The position numbers and the translations under genes are program-made. A stretch of DNA of 64,000 nt. Source: Deltaproteobacteria bacterium RIFOXYD12_FULL_56_24. Lineage in GTDB: Bacteria; Desulfobacterota; Desulfobulbia; Desulfobulbales; Desulfurivibrionaceae. Every line of letters begins with the position of its first letter. Positions within the stretch are counted from its first letter, which is position 1. The notes below the pieces were generated by a model. It made no database searches. It was not told the origin of the DNA and saw nothing but the letters and a program-made list of their open reading frames with translations. The stretch spans positions 1 to 64,000 of the forward strand of contig MGTD01000065.1 in assembly GCA_001799285.1 (NCBI GenBank), given 5' to 3'. Shown in pieces: positions 54,457-62,987 of the stretch.

Positions 54457-54567
54457 ATGACGCCCGGCCAGAATCTGCTCGCCAACTTGAAGTCTTCCGC
54501 CTCACGGACTGTCCAGAGCGCCATGAACGTCCTCAAAGAAATCAGGAACAGATCCGAATGGCGCTAG
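54457..54567 (+). CDS. Possible 36-residue peptide, ending in a repeat arm
   Basis: The frame reads MTPGQNLLANLKSSASRTVQ and continues to RNRSEWR. It is a short Lys/Arg-rich frame of 36 codons with no recognised family. The stop TAG is part of the inverted end of the element at 54549-54747. It could be the remnant of a gene cut by that element, or chance. Codon use is unremarkable. Confidence 0.25.
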   Translation: MTPGQNLLANLKSSASRTVQSAMNVLKEIRNRSEWR

Positions 54568-54747
54568 TTTAAGATTTTTCCTATCGTTCCCACGGTCTCC
54601 GTGGAAACGCAGCCCTGGAAACTCCAGCGTCCTTTCGACCTTTGGTGAAGCGGACGCATCGCCAAATCCCGTTCCCACGCTGGAGCTTGGGAACGATGGG
54701 TATTACTCAACCCCAAAAACCTTCCTGATTAGCGCCATTCTGGTCTG
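54549..54747. mobile_element. Miniature element with GAATGGCGCTA ends
   Basis: CAGATCCGAATGGCGCTA (54549-54566) and TAGCGCCATTCTGGTCTG (54730-54747) match as inverted repeats at 16 of 18 positions, with 11 perfect inner bases. Inside lie CGTTCCCACGGTCTCCGTGG- and CGTTCCCACGCTGGAGC-type palindromes, each a hairpin. It has no coding capacity. From 54748 to 55095 I see no gene, only A/T-rich decayed DNA. Confidence 0.75.
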
Positions 54748-55095
54748 CCCTCGATTCCTCCGATTATTATTACCGCAAAAATCCAGTCAAGACAGGGTTA
54801 CAGCAACGATTGGCACAGAGCTAAAAGGGGGCTGGTGGTATCAAGGAAACAGGAAGAAAGCCGGGCTCCATTGCCGCAGGCAACCAGATTGAGCAAATTG
54901 CTATTATCTCTGAAGGCCGGTTGACAATGAAACTGGGGGGCGGCCCGTATTTTTTCTTTTGCTGATAAGTGGAAAAAGAATATATTTCTGGACACCTGCC
55001 TGTTACCAAGACAGATTTATGCAGCGCGGCCTGGCGGCAGTGAGGTTGATTTACCCTGCCCAGATTATCACATGTTTGTTGGACATACATGCGTA

Positions 55096-55124
55096 TTGAC
55101 AACCCCGCTCTTTTGCCATATTTT
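55096..55124 (+). promoter_or_regulatory. Near-consensus promoter of the vapBC operon
   Basis: TTGACA (55096-55101) and TATTTT (55119-55124) are exactly 17 bases apart and about 50 bases before the antitoxin start. VapB-type antitoxins usually bind their own promoter, but I see no clear operator palindrome here. Confidence 0.7.
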
Positions 55125-55174
55125 ATGTCTTACTGATTTCTTACCTCCCCGCGCCTGACAACAGGAGAATTCCC

Positions 55175-55438
55175 ATGCCGACCACCAACCTCTCCAGTAA
55201 GGGGCAGGTCATCATCCCCAAGCCGCTCCGGTCGCTGCACAATTGGCGTCCCGGCCAGAAATTACAGGTAATCGACATGGAGGATGGCATTATGCTCAAG
55301 GCCGCACAACCTTTCGCGGAAACAATCCTTGAGCAGGTTGCCGCCTGCCTGCCATACCACGGCAAGGCCAAAACCCTTGCCGAAATGGATGAAGCCATCC
55401 GGGAAGGCGTCGAGGAGGCGAACCGTGACCGCGGTTGA
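55175..55438 (+). CDS. vapB: AbrB/MazE-type antitoxin (VapB)
   Basis: This 87-residue protein begins with an AbrB/MazE swapped-hairpin domain: LSSKGQVIIPKPLRSLHNWRPGQ, then LQVIDMEDGIMLKA. An acidic carboxyl tail (AEMDEAIREGVEEAN) probably wraps the toxin. It binds DNA as a dimer and represses the operon with the toxin bound. The toxin start at 55425 lies inside its end, so the pair is coupled. A conserved Cys near residue 54 is also seen in related proteins. Confidence 0.9.
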   Translation: MPTTNLSSKGQVIIPKPLRSLHNWRPGQKLQVIDMEDGIMLKAAQPFAETILEQVAACLPYHGKAKTLAEMDEAIREGVEEANRDRG

Positions 55439-55814
55439 CACCAATATTATTGTCCGGCTGCTCACCGGAGATGATGCGGCCCAATTCCAGAAGGCCCGGC
55501 AGGTCTTCGCAAGCCAGGACATCTTCATCCCCGACACGGTAATTCTTGAGGCCGAGTGGGTGCTGCGGTTTGCCTACAAGTTTGAGCCAGCCGCCATCAA
55601 TACCGCCTTCACCAAGCTGCTTGGTCTGGCGAATATCCGCGTGGCGCGGCCGGAAACAATGGCCACGACGATGGACTGGCACCGGCAAGGGCTTGACTTC
55701 GCCGATGCCCTCCATCTGGCGGCCTGCCATGAACAATCGAGATTTTTGACCTTTGACGCACGCCTTGCCCGTAAGGCCAAAGGTCTTTCCTCCTGCCAGG
55801 TGGAAGCTCCGTGA
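55425..55814 (+). CDS. vapC: PIN-domain ribonuclease toxin (VapC)
   Basis: The protein of about 129 residues has all four PIN acidic residues: Asp in VDTNIIVRLLTG, Glu in ILEAEWVLR, Asp in GLDFADALHLA and Asp in FLTFDARLARKA. It should be a Mg-dependent RNase acting on tRNA or rRNA. GTG 55425 follows GAGGAGG and overlaps vapB by 14 bases. The frame upstream of it is only an open extension. The stop overlaps the start of the radical SAM gene by four bases (GTGA). Confidence 0.92.
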   Translation: MTAVDTNIIVRLLTGDDAAQFQKARQVFASQDIFIPDTVILEAEWVLRFAYKFEPAAINTAFTKLLGLANIRVARPETMATTMDWHRQGLDFADALHLAACHEQSRFLTFDARLARKAKGLSSCQVEAP

Positions 55815-57109
55815 GCAGCGGCCCCCGACACCCAAACAAAATCCCCAGCCTGGTTTTTGCCAACGCCGCAGGCGAGATCACGGATTTCCCCAAACTCGAC
55901 ATGGCAGGGCGCAGCGGCAGCAATTTTTCCCGACCCAGCCTCGAAGACCTTATCCCTCTGCCCGAAGGCAGCGACATCTTCGTCCTGCCTGGCCGCCTGC
56001 CGGTGGGCATCGACCCGAAAACCGGCGAGCCGCTTCTGGTGGCGGAAAACCCGCTGGATCCGGACGGTGGCCTCCAGGCGGTGGCGGCCTTCATGTCCCC
56101 GGCCCACACCGCCATCCACTGGGCCGGATTTGAAAAGCCCAAAGCCGACCTTGCCCATCTGCCGCTTTTCGCCTACACCGCGGTGGGCTGGCACGATGGC
56201 CAGTTCTGGGTCAGCGCTTTTCGCAGCGACCCGGACCGGCGCCAGGAGATGAACCGCTTTCAGCCGGAAAAACTCGTCCGCCGCACCGAGCAGTGGCTGA
56301 GGCAGCACGAGCATAACCGGCTCATCCAGCACCTGGGCAAGTGCTGCCTCACCTACCGCTGTCCGGCGGCGATCAATTATTTTCTCCGCCAATTCGAGGC
56401 ACCCCTGCCCTGCTCGCCGGTGTGCAACGCCCAATGCCTGGGCTGCATCTCGCTTCAGCCCTCGGGCTGCTGCCCCTCCACCCAGGACCGGATCACCTTT
56501 GTCCCTACGCCGAGGGAGATCGCCGAGATCGCGGTGCCCCATCTTAAGGCAGTCAAGGGCGGGGTGGCGAGCTTCGGCCAGGGTTGCGAGGGCGAACCCC
56601 TGCTCCAGGCGGAGACCATCGAACAGGCCATCTTACTAATCCGCAAGCAAACCGATCAGGGCACCATCAATCTCAACAGCAACGCCTCCCTGCCCAGGGC
56701 CGTTGACTGTCTGGCCCATGCCGGGCTGGACAGCCTGCGGGTCAGCATGAACAGCGCGCAAGACGTTTATCACCAGCGCTATTACCGGCCCAAGGGGTTC
56801 AGCCTGGATTCAGTCAGGCAGTCGATCCGGGTAATGAAGCAGCATGGCCGCTTTGTCTCGCTCAATTATTTCATCCTGCCGGGATTTACCGACGACCCGG
56901 CGGAGTTTGCCGCCCTTTGCGAGCTGATCACGGAATACCAGCCTGATTTTCTCCAACTCCGCAACCTCAACATGGACCCGGACTGGTATTTTGAATCCCT
57001 GCAATTCGAAGCGGCCGGCGCGCCCATGGGCATCCTCGCCTGGCTAAAACAGCTGAAGCAACGCTTTCCCCGGCTGCGCTTCGGCTATTTCAACCCGCCC
57101 CTGCGCTGA
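55811..57109 (+). CDS. Radical SAM enzyme with extra Cys, unknown substrate
   Basis: The 432-residue protein has about 195 residues of unrecognised amino region followed by a radical SAM domain. The cluster motif CNAQCLGC gives C205-x3-C209-x2-C212, the canonical spacing. Further Cys at about 178, 179, 184, 201, 220 and 221 flank it and could bind a second cluster. VASFGQGCEGEPLL is the GGE-like strand, and TINLNSNASLPRAV and GLDSLRVSMNSAQ are later barrel strands. GTG 55811 overlaps the vapC stop. The CarS-like/phosphoesterase fusion gene starts six bases after its stop, so a joint pathway is likely. The substrate is unknown. Confidence 0.85.
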   Translation: MSSGPRHPNKIPSLVFANAAGEITDFPKLDMAGRSGSNFSRPSLEDLIPLPEGSDIFVLPGRLPVGIDPKTGEPLLVAENPLDPDGGLQAVAAFMSPAHTAIHWAGFEKPKADLAHLPLFAYTAVGWHDGQFWVSAFRSDPDRRQEMNRFQPEKLVRRTEQWLRQHEHNRLIQHLGKCCLTYRCPAAINYFLRQFEAPLPCSPVCNAQCLGCISLQPSGCCPSTQDRITFVPTPREIAEIAVPHLKAVKGGVASFGQGCEGEPLLQAETIEQAILLIRKQTDQGTINLNSNASLPRAVDCLAHAGLDSLRVSMNSAQDVYHQRYYRPKGFSLDSVRQSIRVMKQHGRFVSLNYFILPGFTDDPAEFAALCELITEYQPDFLQLRNLNMDPDWYFESLQFEAAGAPMGILAWLKQLKQRFPRLRFGYFNPPLR

Positions 57110-57115
57110 ACCAAA

Positions 57116-58534
57116 ATGACCGACGCGCTCAAGATCCTTTTCTTTCTCTTCTGGGGCAACCTGCTGCCGCCCCTGGCCAGCCTGATCATGGGCGAACGCT
57201 TCGCCCGGCCGGTGGACTTCGGGGCAACCTGGTTCGACGGCAGGCCGCTCTTCGGCCCCCACAAAACCATCCGGGGCATCCTGGTATGTTTTACCGGCTC
57301 CACCCTGGTCTTCCCGCTGCTCGGAGTTTCCTGGCAGGTGGCGGCTTACGCCGCAGCCCTGCTCATAGCAGGCGACCTGCTCTCCAGCTTCATCAAGCGG
57401 CGGCTGCGGATGGCCAGCGGCGAGTCGGTCTTCGTTCTGGACCAAATTTTCGAATCGCTGCTGCCCGCCCTCTATCTGGGCAGCCAGATGCAGGCCCATC
57501 TCTGGTCAAATGCCCTGATTCTGGCCGTCTTCATGCCTGTAGCTCATGCCGGAGCCCGCTTCTGGAAATACGTCCTCTCCCGGCCTCCCATGGAAAACTA
57601 TTCCCGCATTGTCCGCTCCACCGTGCGGCTGCGGGAATGGCGCTCCTGCCACCAGCCCCTGGCCCGCTGGCATGTCTGGCTCAATCTCTCAAACCTGCTC
57701 TACAACCGGGGGCTGGTGTCCACCGTCTTCCGACTTCTGGGCCGCTACGAGCAAGGGGTTGCCAACGCCCTCAAACTGGAGCTTAACGAACACGAGATCG
57801 TCTGCCCCACCCTGCCCAAATCCTTTGACGGCCTGACCATCCTGCTACTCACCGATCTGCATCTCGACGGCCTGCCGGGGCTGGTCGATGTCATTCTCGC
57901 CCGGATCGAAGGTCGAAGATTCGACCTCTGCCTGATCGGCGGCGACATCCGCATGCAAACCTACGGCCCCACCGCCCCAAGCCTCAGGGAGCTTCGCCGC
58001 CTGCTGCCGCGCATCCGGGCGAAGCACAGAATCTTCGGGGTGCTGGGCAACCACGACTGCATCGAAATGGTTCCTGATTTCGAGGAGGCAGGGATGCTGA
58101 TGCTGGTCAACGATGCGGCCCGGATCGAACAAGACGGCGAAAGCCTCTGGCTGGTGGGCCTCGACGATCCCAACTATTACAAGACCCACGATCCGGCCAG
58201 AGCCTTCGCGCCGGTCCCGCCGGATGCCTTCAGCATCCTGCTCGCCCACTCGCCCGAGGCATACCAGGAGGGGGCCAGGCACCAGGCGGCCTTGTATCTC
58301 TGCGGCCATACCCACGGCGGCCAGATCTGCCTTGCATCGGGCAGACCCATCTACACCAACAGCCGCGCCCCCCGTTTCACCGCCAGAGGACGCTGGCAAT
58401 ACCAGGGCATGCAGGGCTTCACCAGCCGGGGGGTCGGGGCTTCCGGCGCGCTGCTGCGCTTCAACTGCCCCGGCGAGATCGCGGTCCTCACCCTGCGCGC
58501 CGCGCCAGCCAACCCCTTAACGGATAAGCTCTAG
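57116..58534 (+). CDS. CarS-like membrane domain fused to a metallophosphoesterase
   Basis: The 472-residue protein has two parts. Residues 1-150 have about four membrane helices and the CarS/DUF46 signature RPVDFGATWFDGRPLFGPHKT then IRG; this family makes CDP-archaeol or CDP-like lipid heads. From about residue 235 comes a calcineurin-like phosphoesterase: LLLTDLHLDG, IGGDIRMQT, GVLGNHDC, LLAHSPEAYQ and CGHTHGGQIC supply the two-metal ligands. The second part resembles YkuE/LpxG-type enzymes that hydrolyse UDP-sugar lipids or phospholipid head groups. The fusion suggests a membrane enzyme making and then cleaving an activated lipid phosphate. That is inference. It sits between the radical SAM gene and a [2Fe-2S] ferredoxin gene. 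Confidence 0.83.
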   Translation: MTDALKILFFLFWGNLLPPLASLIMGERFARPVDFGATWFDGRPLFGPHKTIRGILVCFTGSTLVFPLLGVSWQVAAYAAALLIAGDLLSSFIKRRLRMASGESVFVLDQIFESLLPALYLGSQMQAHLWSNALILAVFMPVAHAGARFWKYVLSRPPMENYSRIVRSTVRLREWRSCHQPLARWHVWLNLSNLLYNRGLVSTVFRLLGRYEQGVANALKLELNEHEIVCPTLPKSFDGLTILLLTDLHLDGLPGLVDVILARIEGRRFDLCLIGGDIRMQTYGPTAPSLRELRRLLPRIRAKHRIFGVLGNHDCIEMVPDFEEAGMLMLVNDAARIEQDGESLWLVGLDDPNYYKTHDPARAFAPVPPDAFSILLAHSPEAYQEGARHQAALYLCGHTHGGQICLASGRPIYTNSRAPRFTARGRWQYQGMQGFTSRGVGASGALLRFNCPGEIAVLTLRAAPANPLTDKL

Positions 58535-58555
58535 CGCCTTTACGGGAGAACCGCC

Positions 58556-58870
58556 ATGCCGAACCAGCCCCAGGTGTTCATCGCCAACCGCTCCCTCACC
58601 ATAACGGTCAACCCGGCCTACAGCCTGCTCAATAATTACCTGATGCAGAGGATTCCCGTGCAGACGCTCTGCGGCGGCAAGGCCGCTTGCGGCCGCTGCC
58701 GGTTCCGGGTGCTTGCCGGCAGAACTCACCTGAGCCCGGTGCGCCCCGCCGAGCTAGCCCGCCTGGGGGAAACGCTGATCGCCGCAGGCTGGCGGCTTTC
58801 CTGCCAGAGCCACGCTCTGCGGGATCTGACCATCGAGCTGCCGGAGATGGACGAGGAACTTGAACCATAA
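58556..58870 (+). CDS. Plant-type [2Fe-2S] ferredoxin
   Basis: The 104-residue protein has the ligand pattern LCGGKAACGRCRFRV (Cys-x5-Cys-x2-Cys) and a fourth Cys in LSCQSH, typical of the adrenodoxin/plant-type fold and of the ferredoxin domain found in corrinoid activators. AGGRT-type strands and an acidic end (EMDEELEP) fit an electron carrier. It starts 21 bases after the CarS/phosphoesterase gene with GGGAG before it. It could feed electrons to the radical SAM enzyme of the operon, though radical SAM enzymes usually use flavodoxin or [4Fe-4S] donors. Confidence 0.87.
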   Translation: MPNQPQVFIANRSLTITVNPAYSLLNNYLMQRIPVQTLCGGKAACGRCRFRVLAGRTHLSPVRPAELARLGETLIAAGWRLSCQSHALRDLTIELPEMDEELEP

Positions 58871-58921
58871 ACAAGCACCAACCAGCCGGCAAGCGGCCAT
58901 AATTACCTCGCCCGATACATA

Positions 58922-58950
58922 TTGACATTCCCGCATTCCTTGTGCAATAG
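58922..58950 (+). promoter_or_regulatory. Probable promoter of the large hybrid kinase gene
   Basis: TTGACA (58922-58927) and CAATAG (58945-58950) are spaced by 17 bases, about 65 bases before ATG 59017. The -35 is perfect and the -10 is moderate. Confidence 0.5.
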
Positions 58951-59016
58951 TGATGGGCAGTCGCCATCCGCCTTATCATGCCACCTGCCCGCCCCAAGGA
59001 CTACCAGAGATGAGCC

Positions 59017-62000
59017 ATGGCCGCTGAGCTTCCAGACAGAGATAAAAACCGCGACTCCCCCCCATTTCAAATTCTGCTTCGCATCTGTGCCGGGTTTATA
59101 GCCCTAGCTGGAAGCGGCGCTATTTTAGGTTGGCTGCTCGGCTCGCCTTTTCTCTTAAGCCTCGGCTCCGGCAATATCCCGGTGGCGCCAAGCACAGCCC
59201 CGTTGTTCGTGCTGTACGCTTTGGCCCTCTACCTCCGCTCCCGCCCTCCGCACCGCAAGACTTATTGGGCAGGCCTGATCATCACCTCGGCTGGAGCTAC
59301 AATCGCCCTGCTGCTTTTCACTCTCTCCTCTCAAGGCATACACCTGGAGGCGGAACACCTCGGCATTGCCATCCTTCATCCAGCCGGGAAAACACCCATC
59401 GGGCATATGTCTCCGGCCACTGCCCTCGGCTTCCTGCTTGCTTCCCTTTCGTTTCTCTGCTCGTCTACAAAATACCCCTGGTCGGCCAAAATAGCGGGGT
59501 TGCTCGCCGTGATTCTGGCCGGAGGCGGGTTCGTCTTCACCATCGCCTATGCATATGGAGCGCCATTGCTCTACGGCAGCGACTACATTCCGCCCGCGGC
59601 CCTGACCAGCCTGGCCTTCTTCTTTTTGGGCAGCGCCCTGTTCGTCCTTGCCCTGTCACCTGTCTGGCTGACCCGCCTGCGAACAGAGTCGCCCCCCCGC
59701 ATCGCGCTTAAAATGGCTCTGCTTTTTTCCTGCTTAGCTGCGGTCATCATCGGTATCGGTTTTTTCGCTTACCGAAACTTCGAGCTTCACCACCGATCGG
59801 ATGTGGCACATCAGCTTTCGGCCATCGCCGAGCTGAAGGTAAACCAATTGACGGAATATCGCCGGGAACGGCTTGAGGATGCCAAGCTCCTGTCAAACAA
59901 CACCTCCATTGCCGCCCTGGTCCGCCGCCAGCTAAAAAACCCTGAAGATACGGGCAACACCCGGCAACTTCAGGAATGGCTGAAAAAAATCCAGACGCAC
60001 GACCAGTACGACCAGATCCGTCTGCTCGATACCCAAGGGATAACCCGCCAATCGATCCCGGCCGATTTAAAGCCGGTTTCGGCGGTTATCGCCCAGCGGT
60101 TGCCGGAGATTCTCCGCTCAGGCCAGGAAACCATCCAGGATTTTTACCGGCACGACTACAATGGCAAGGCTTATCTTGCCATCCTGGCGCCCATTCTCGA
60201 CCCCGAGAACGGCGGCCGGCCGCTGGGGCTGATCGCCCTGCGCATCGATCCGGCTACATACCTCTACCCCTTTCTCCAGCGCTGGCCCATCCCCAGTCAG
60301 ACGGCGGAGACCCTGCTGGTTCGCCGGGAAGGCCGGAAGGTTGTCTTTTTAAACGAACTCCGTTTCCGAAAAGATGCCGCCCTGCGCCTGCATTTCCCAT
60401 TGAGCCAAACCGATCTTCCCGCCACCCAGGCGGTGCTGGGCCAGAGCGGAGCCTTCAAGGGGTATGACTATCGCGGCAAGCCGGTGGTAACCGATGTGCG
60501 CGCCATCCCTGATTCGCCCTGGTTTCTGGTCAGCAAGATAGACATCCTGGAAGCCTATGCGCCGCTAAGGACCCAGTTGTGGCTCACGGGCGGCTTTGTT
60601 CTGGTCCTGCTTTTCGGACTCGGGTCGATCCTGGCCTTTGTCTGGCAGCGCCAGCGCGTGGCTTTCTTCCGGGAACGGCTTAAAACCTCGGCAGCACTCA
60701 AGAAACTGAACCGGGTCTATGCGGTGTTGAGCAACATCAACCAGGCCATCGTCCGGGTCCGCGACCCGCAGGAGCTGTTTCGGGAAGCCTGCCGCATTGC
60801 CGTGGAAGATGGCGGCTTTCGTCTGGCCGGAATCTGCCTGCTTGACAAGGAGTCGGGAACTTTCCGCCAGGAGGCCGGCGCCGGGAAGGATGACGGCTAC
60901 CTCGCCCGGCTCTGCTCCACTCCGGAAAACATCCTCTCCGAGCAGGGGCCGACCGGCTCGACGGTACGGGAAGGCCGGTACAGCGTAGTAAACGATATCG
61001 AACATGATGAACTTTCGGCCCCCTGGCGGGCCGAGGCGCTTGCCTGCGGCTACCGCTCTCTGGCGGCCTTCCCCCTGGTCGTCTTTGCCGAGGTCCGGGG
61101 AGTCATCAGCTTCTATGCCGACGAACCCCATTTTTTCAATGCCAACGAAGTCCAACTGCTTGACGAGCTGGCTCGCGACATCTCCTTTTCCCTGGAGTTT
61201 TCCAAACAGGAAGATAGCCGCCGCAAGGCTGAGGAGGCTCTGCGCGAGTCGCAGCAGCTCTTTGCCAGCATCGCCAACACCTCGCCCGCCCTGCTCTGGA
61301 TGTCCGGCCTCGACAAAGGCCGCATCTGGTTCAACCAGCCCTGGCTGGGCTTTACCGGCCTCAGCCAGGAAGAGGCGGTGGACAATGGCTGGACCGCCGG
61401 GGTGCATCCCTATGATCTGCCCCGCTTTCTGCAAACTTACAACGAGGCCTTCGAGGCCCGGCAGCCCTTCAGCCTCGAATACCGCCTGCAACGCCATGAC
61501 GGCGAATACCGCTGGCTCCTCAACCAAAGTCAGCCGCGCTACGATGCCTCCGGCGCCTTTGCGGGCTATATCGGCTCCTGCCTGGATATCAGCGACCACC
61601 GTAATCTGGAAAACCAGATGCGCCATGCCGTGAAGATGGAATCCATCGGCACCTTGGCCGGAGGCGTGGCCCACGACTTCAACAACATCCTCACCGCGAT
61701 CATCGGATACGGTCAGTTGACCCTCATGGCCATGGCCCCGGACGACCCCCAGCGGTTAAACATCCAGCACATACTGGAGGGAGCCGACCGGGCCGCCCAT
61801 CTCACCAAGGATCTCCTGCTGTTCAGCCGCAAGCAGATCAGCGAGCGCCAGCCCGTGAACCTGAACAAAATCATCAACACCGTGGAAAAATTTATTGTTC
61901 GGGTGATCGGCGAAGACATCGCCTGCCAGATCCAGCTCCCGGAAAGGCCGCTCACCGTGCTGGCCGACAGCCATCAGCTCGAGCAGGCGCTGATGAACTT

Positions 62001-62772
62001 CGCCACCAACGCTCGCGACGCCATGCCCGCAGGCGGCACCTTCAGCATCACTGCGGAAGAGACCATCCTGCACCGGGATTTCATCGCCGCCCATGGTTTC
62101 GGCAAACCAGGCCTATATGCGCTGCTCACCATCGCCGACAGCGGCTACGGCATGGATGAAAAAACCCGCAACCGGATCTTCGAACCCTTCTTTACCACCA
62201 AGGAGGTGGGTAAGGGCACCGGCCTGGGGCTGGCCGTGACCTACGGAATCATCAAACAGCACGAGGGCTACATCAACGTGTACAGCGAGCCAGGGCAGGG
62301 CACCACCTTCCGGGTTTACCTGCCGCTGCTCAGCGCGGGGGCACCGGCAGAGAAAAGCCCTGTAGAGGAAGAAACCCCTACCCAGGGAACAGAGGTCATC
62401 CTGGTAGCCGAGGACGATGAAGCCCTGCGAGCTCTTACCAAAACAGTCCTTACTCAGTTCGGCTACACAGTGATCGAGGCGGGTGACGGGGAGGAAGCGG
62501 TACGAAGATTCGCGGAGAATCGGGCCGCCATCCAGCTGCTGCTGTTCGACATCATTATGCCGAAGATGAACGGCCAGGAGGCCTTCGAAGCGATCAACCA
62601 TATCCAACCAGGGATAAAGGCCATCTTCATGAGCGGCTATGCGCCTGACACGATCCGCGAGAAGACCACCCTGGATGACTCCGTGCCCATGCTGGCCAAG
62701 CCCCTCTCGCCCACGGAGCTGTTGCAGAAGGTGCGGGAGGTCCTGGATCAGCAGCCAGCCAGCGCTAACTGA
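59017..62772 (+). CDS. Large membrane hybrid sensor histidine kinase
   Basis: The 1251-residue protein starts with about six membrane helices (residues 15-225) of a MASE-like sensor, followed by another helix and a dCACHE-type sensor (235-520) with LLDTQGITRQSIPA and DYNGKAYLAIL. A last helix near 525-548 is followed by a GAF domain (560-740), a PAS domain (750-865), HisKA with the phospho-His in GGVAHDFNNILTAIIG, HATPase (EPFFTTKEVGKGTGLGL) and a carboxy-terminal receiver (ILVAEDDEALR, LLLFDIIMPKMNG, LAKPL). The receiver may pass the phosphate to an unknown regulator. The stop TGA overlaps the left target duplication of a miniature element. Confidence 0.93.
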   Translation: MAAELPDRDKNRDSPPFQILLRICAGFIALAGSGAILGWLLGSPFLLSLGSGNIPVAPSTAPLFVLYALALYLRSRPPHRKTYWAGLIITSAGATIALLLFTLSSQGIHLEAEHLGIAILHPAGKTPIGHMSPATALGFLLASLSFLCSSTKYPWSAKIAGLLAVILAGGGFVFTIAYAYGAPLLYGSDYIPPAALTSLAFFFLGSALFVLALSPVWLTRLRTESPPRIALKMALLFSCLAAVIIGIGFFAYRNFELHHRSDVAHQLSAIAELKVNQLTEYRRERLEDAKLLSNNTSIAALVRRQLKNPEDTGNTRQLQEWLKKIQTHDQYDQIRLLDTQGITRQSIPADLKPVSAVIAQRLPEILRSGQETIQDFYRHDYNGKAYLAILAPILDPENGGRPLGLIALRIDPATYLYPFLQRWPIPSQTAETLLVRREGRKVVFLNELRFRKDAALRLHFPLSQTDLPATQAVLGQSGAFKGYDYRGKPVVTDVRAIPDSPWFLVSKIDILEAYAPLRTQLWLTGGFVLVLLFGLGSILAFVWQRQRVAFFRERLKTSAALKKLNRVYAVLSNINQAIVRVRDPQELFREACRIAVEDGGFRLAGICLLDKESGTFRQEAGAGKDDGYLARLCSTPENILSEQGPTGSTVREGRYSVVNDIEHDELSAPWRAEALACGYRSLAAFPLVVFAEVRGVISFYADEPHFFNANEVQLLDELARDISFSLEFSKQEDSRRKAEEALRESQQLFASIANTSPALLWMSGLDKGRIWFNQPWLGFTGLSQEEAVDNGWTAGVHPYDLPRFLQTYNEAFEARQPFSLEYRLQRHDGEYRWLLNQSQPRYDASGAFAGYIGSCLDISDHRNLENQMRHAVKMESIGTLAGGVAHDFNNILTAIIGYGQLTLMAMAPDDPQRLNIQHILEGADRAAHLTKDLLLFSRKQISERQPVNLNKIINTVEKFIVRVIGEDIACQIQLPERPLTVLADSHQLEQALMNFATNARDAMPAGGTFSITAEETILHRDFIAAHGFGKPGLYALLTIADSGYGMDEKTRNRIFEPFFTTKEVGKGTGLGLAVTYGIIKQHEGYINVYSEPGQGTTFRVYLPLLSAGAPAEKSPVEEETPTQGTEVILVAEDDEALRALTKTVLTQFGYTVIEAGDGEEAVRRFAENRAAIQLLLFDIIMPKMNGQEAFEAINHIQPGIKAIFMSGYAPDTIREKTTLDDSVPMLAKPLSPTELLQKVREVLDQQPASAN

Positions 62773-62779
62773 AAGAAAT

Positions 62780-62987
62780 GTAATCGTTCACCAGTATCGT
62801 TGAACGTGCAAATTTCACCGGACAGTAAACGTTTATCGAGTGCCCCAGATGCGCGTGTCAGTCGTCGGCAGAAGTGTCCGACAAAGCTTGCTTGCGAAGT
62901 GTGCAAGTCGCACATGAGCTGGCCGCTGACTGTCAATCATCGACAGCAGTGCCGATAAAGCAGATGAGGTGCCCGGTGATCGTTTAC
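62780..62987. mobile_element. IS66-type miniature element, copy 7, inserted at the end of a ferredoxin gene
   Basis: The ends are GTAATCGTTCACC (62780-62792) and GGTGATCGTTTAC (62975-62987). The flanks are AAAGAAAT on both sides (62772-62779 and 62988-62995), a perfect 8-base duplication. Read on the minus strand it starts GTAAACGATCACC and has the GCATCTGC/GCTCATGTGC/GCACACTTCGC core. An inner arm, GTAAACGTTT at 62825, lies 45 bases inside the outer end. It supplies the last codon base and stop of the ferredoxin gene at 62984. It separates two genes that would otherwise converge and overlap. Confidence 0.88.
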
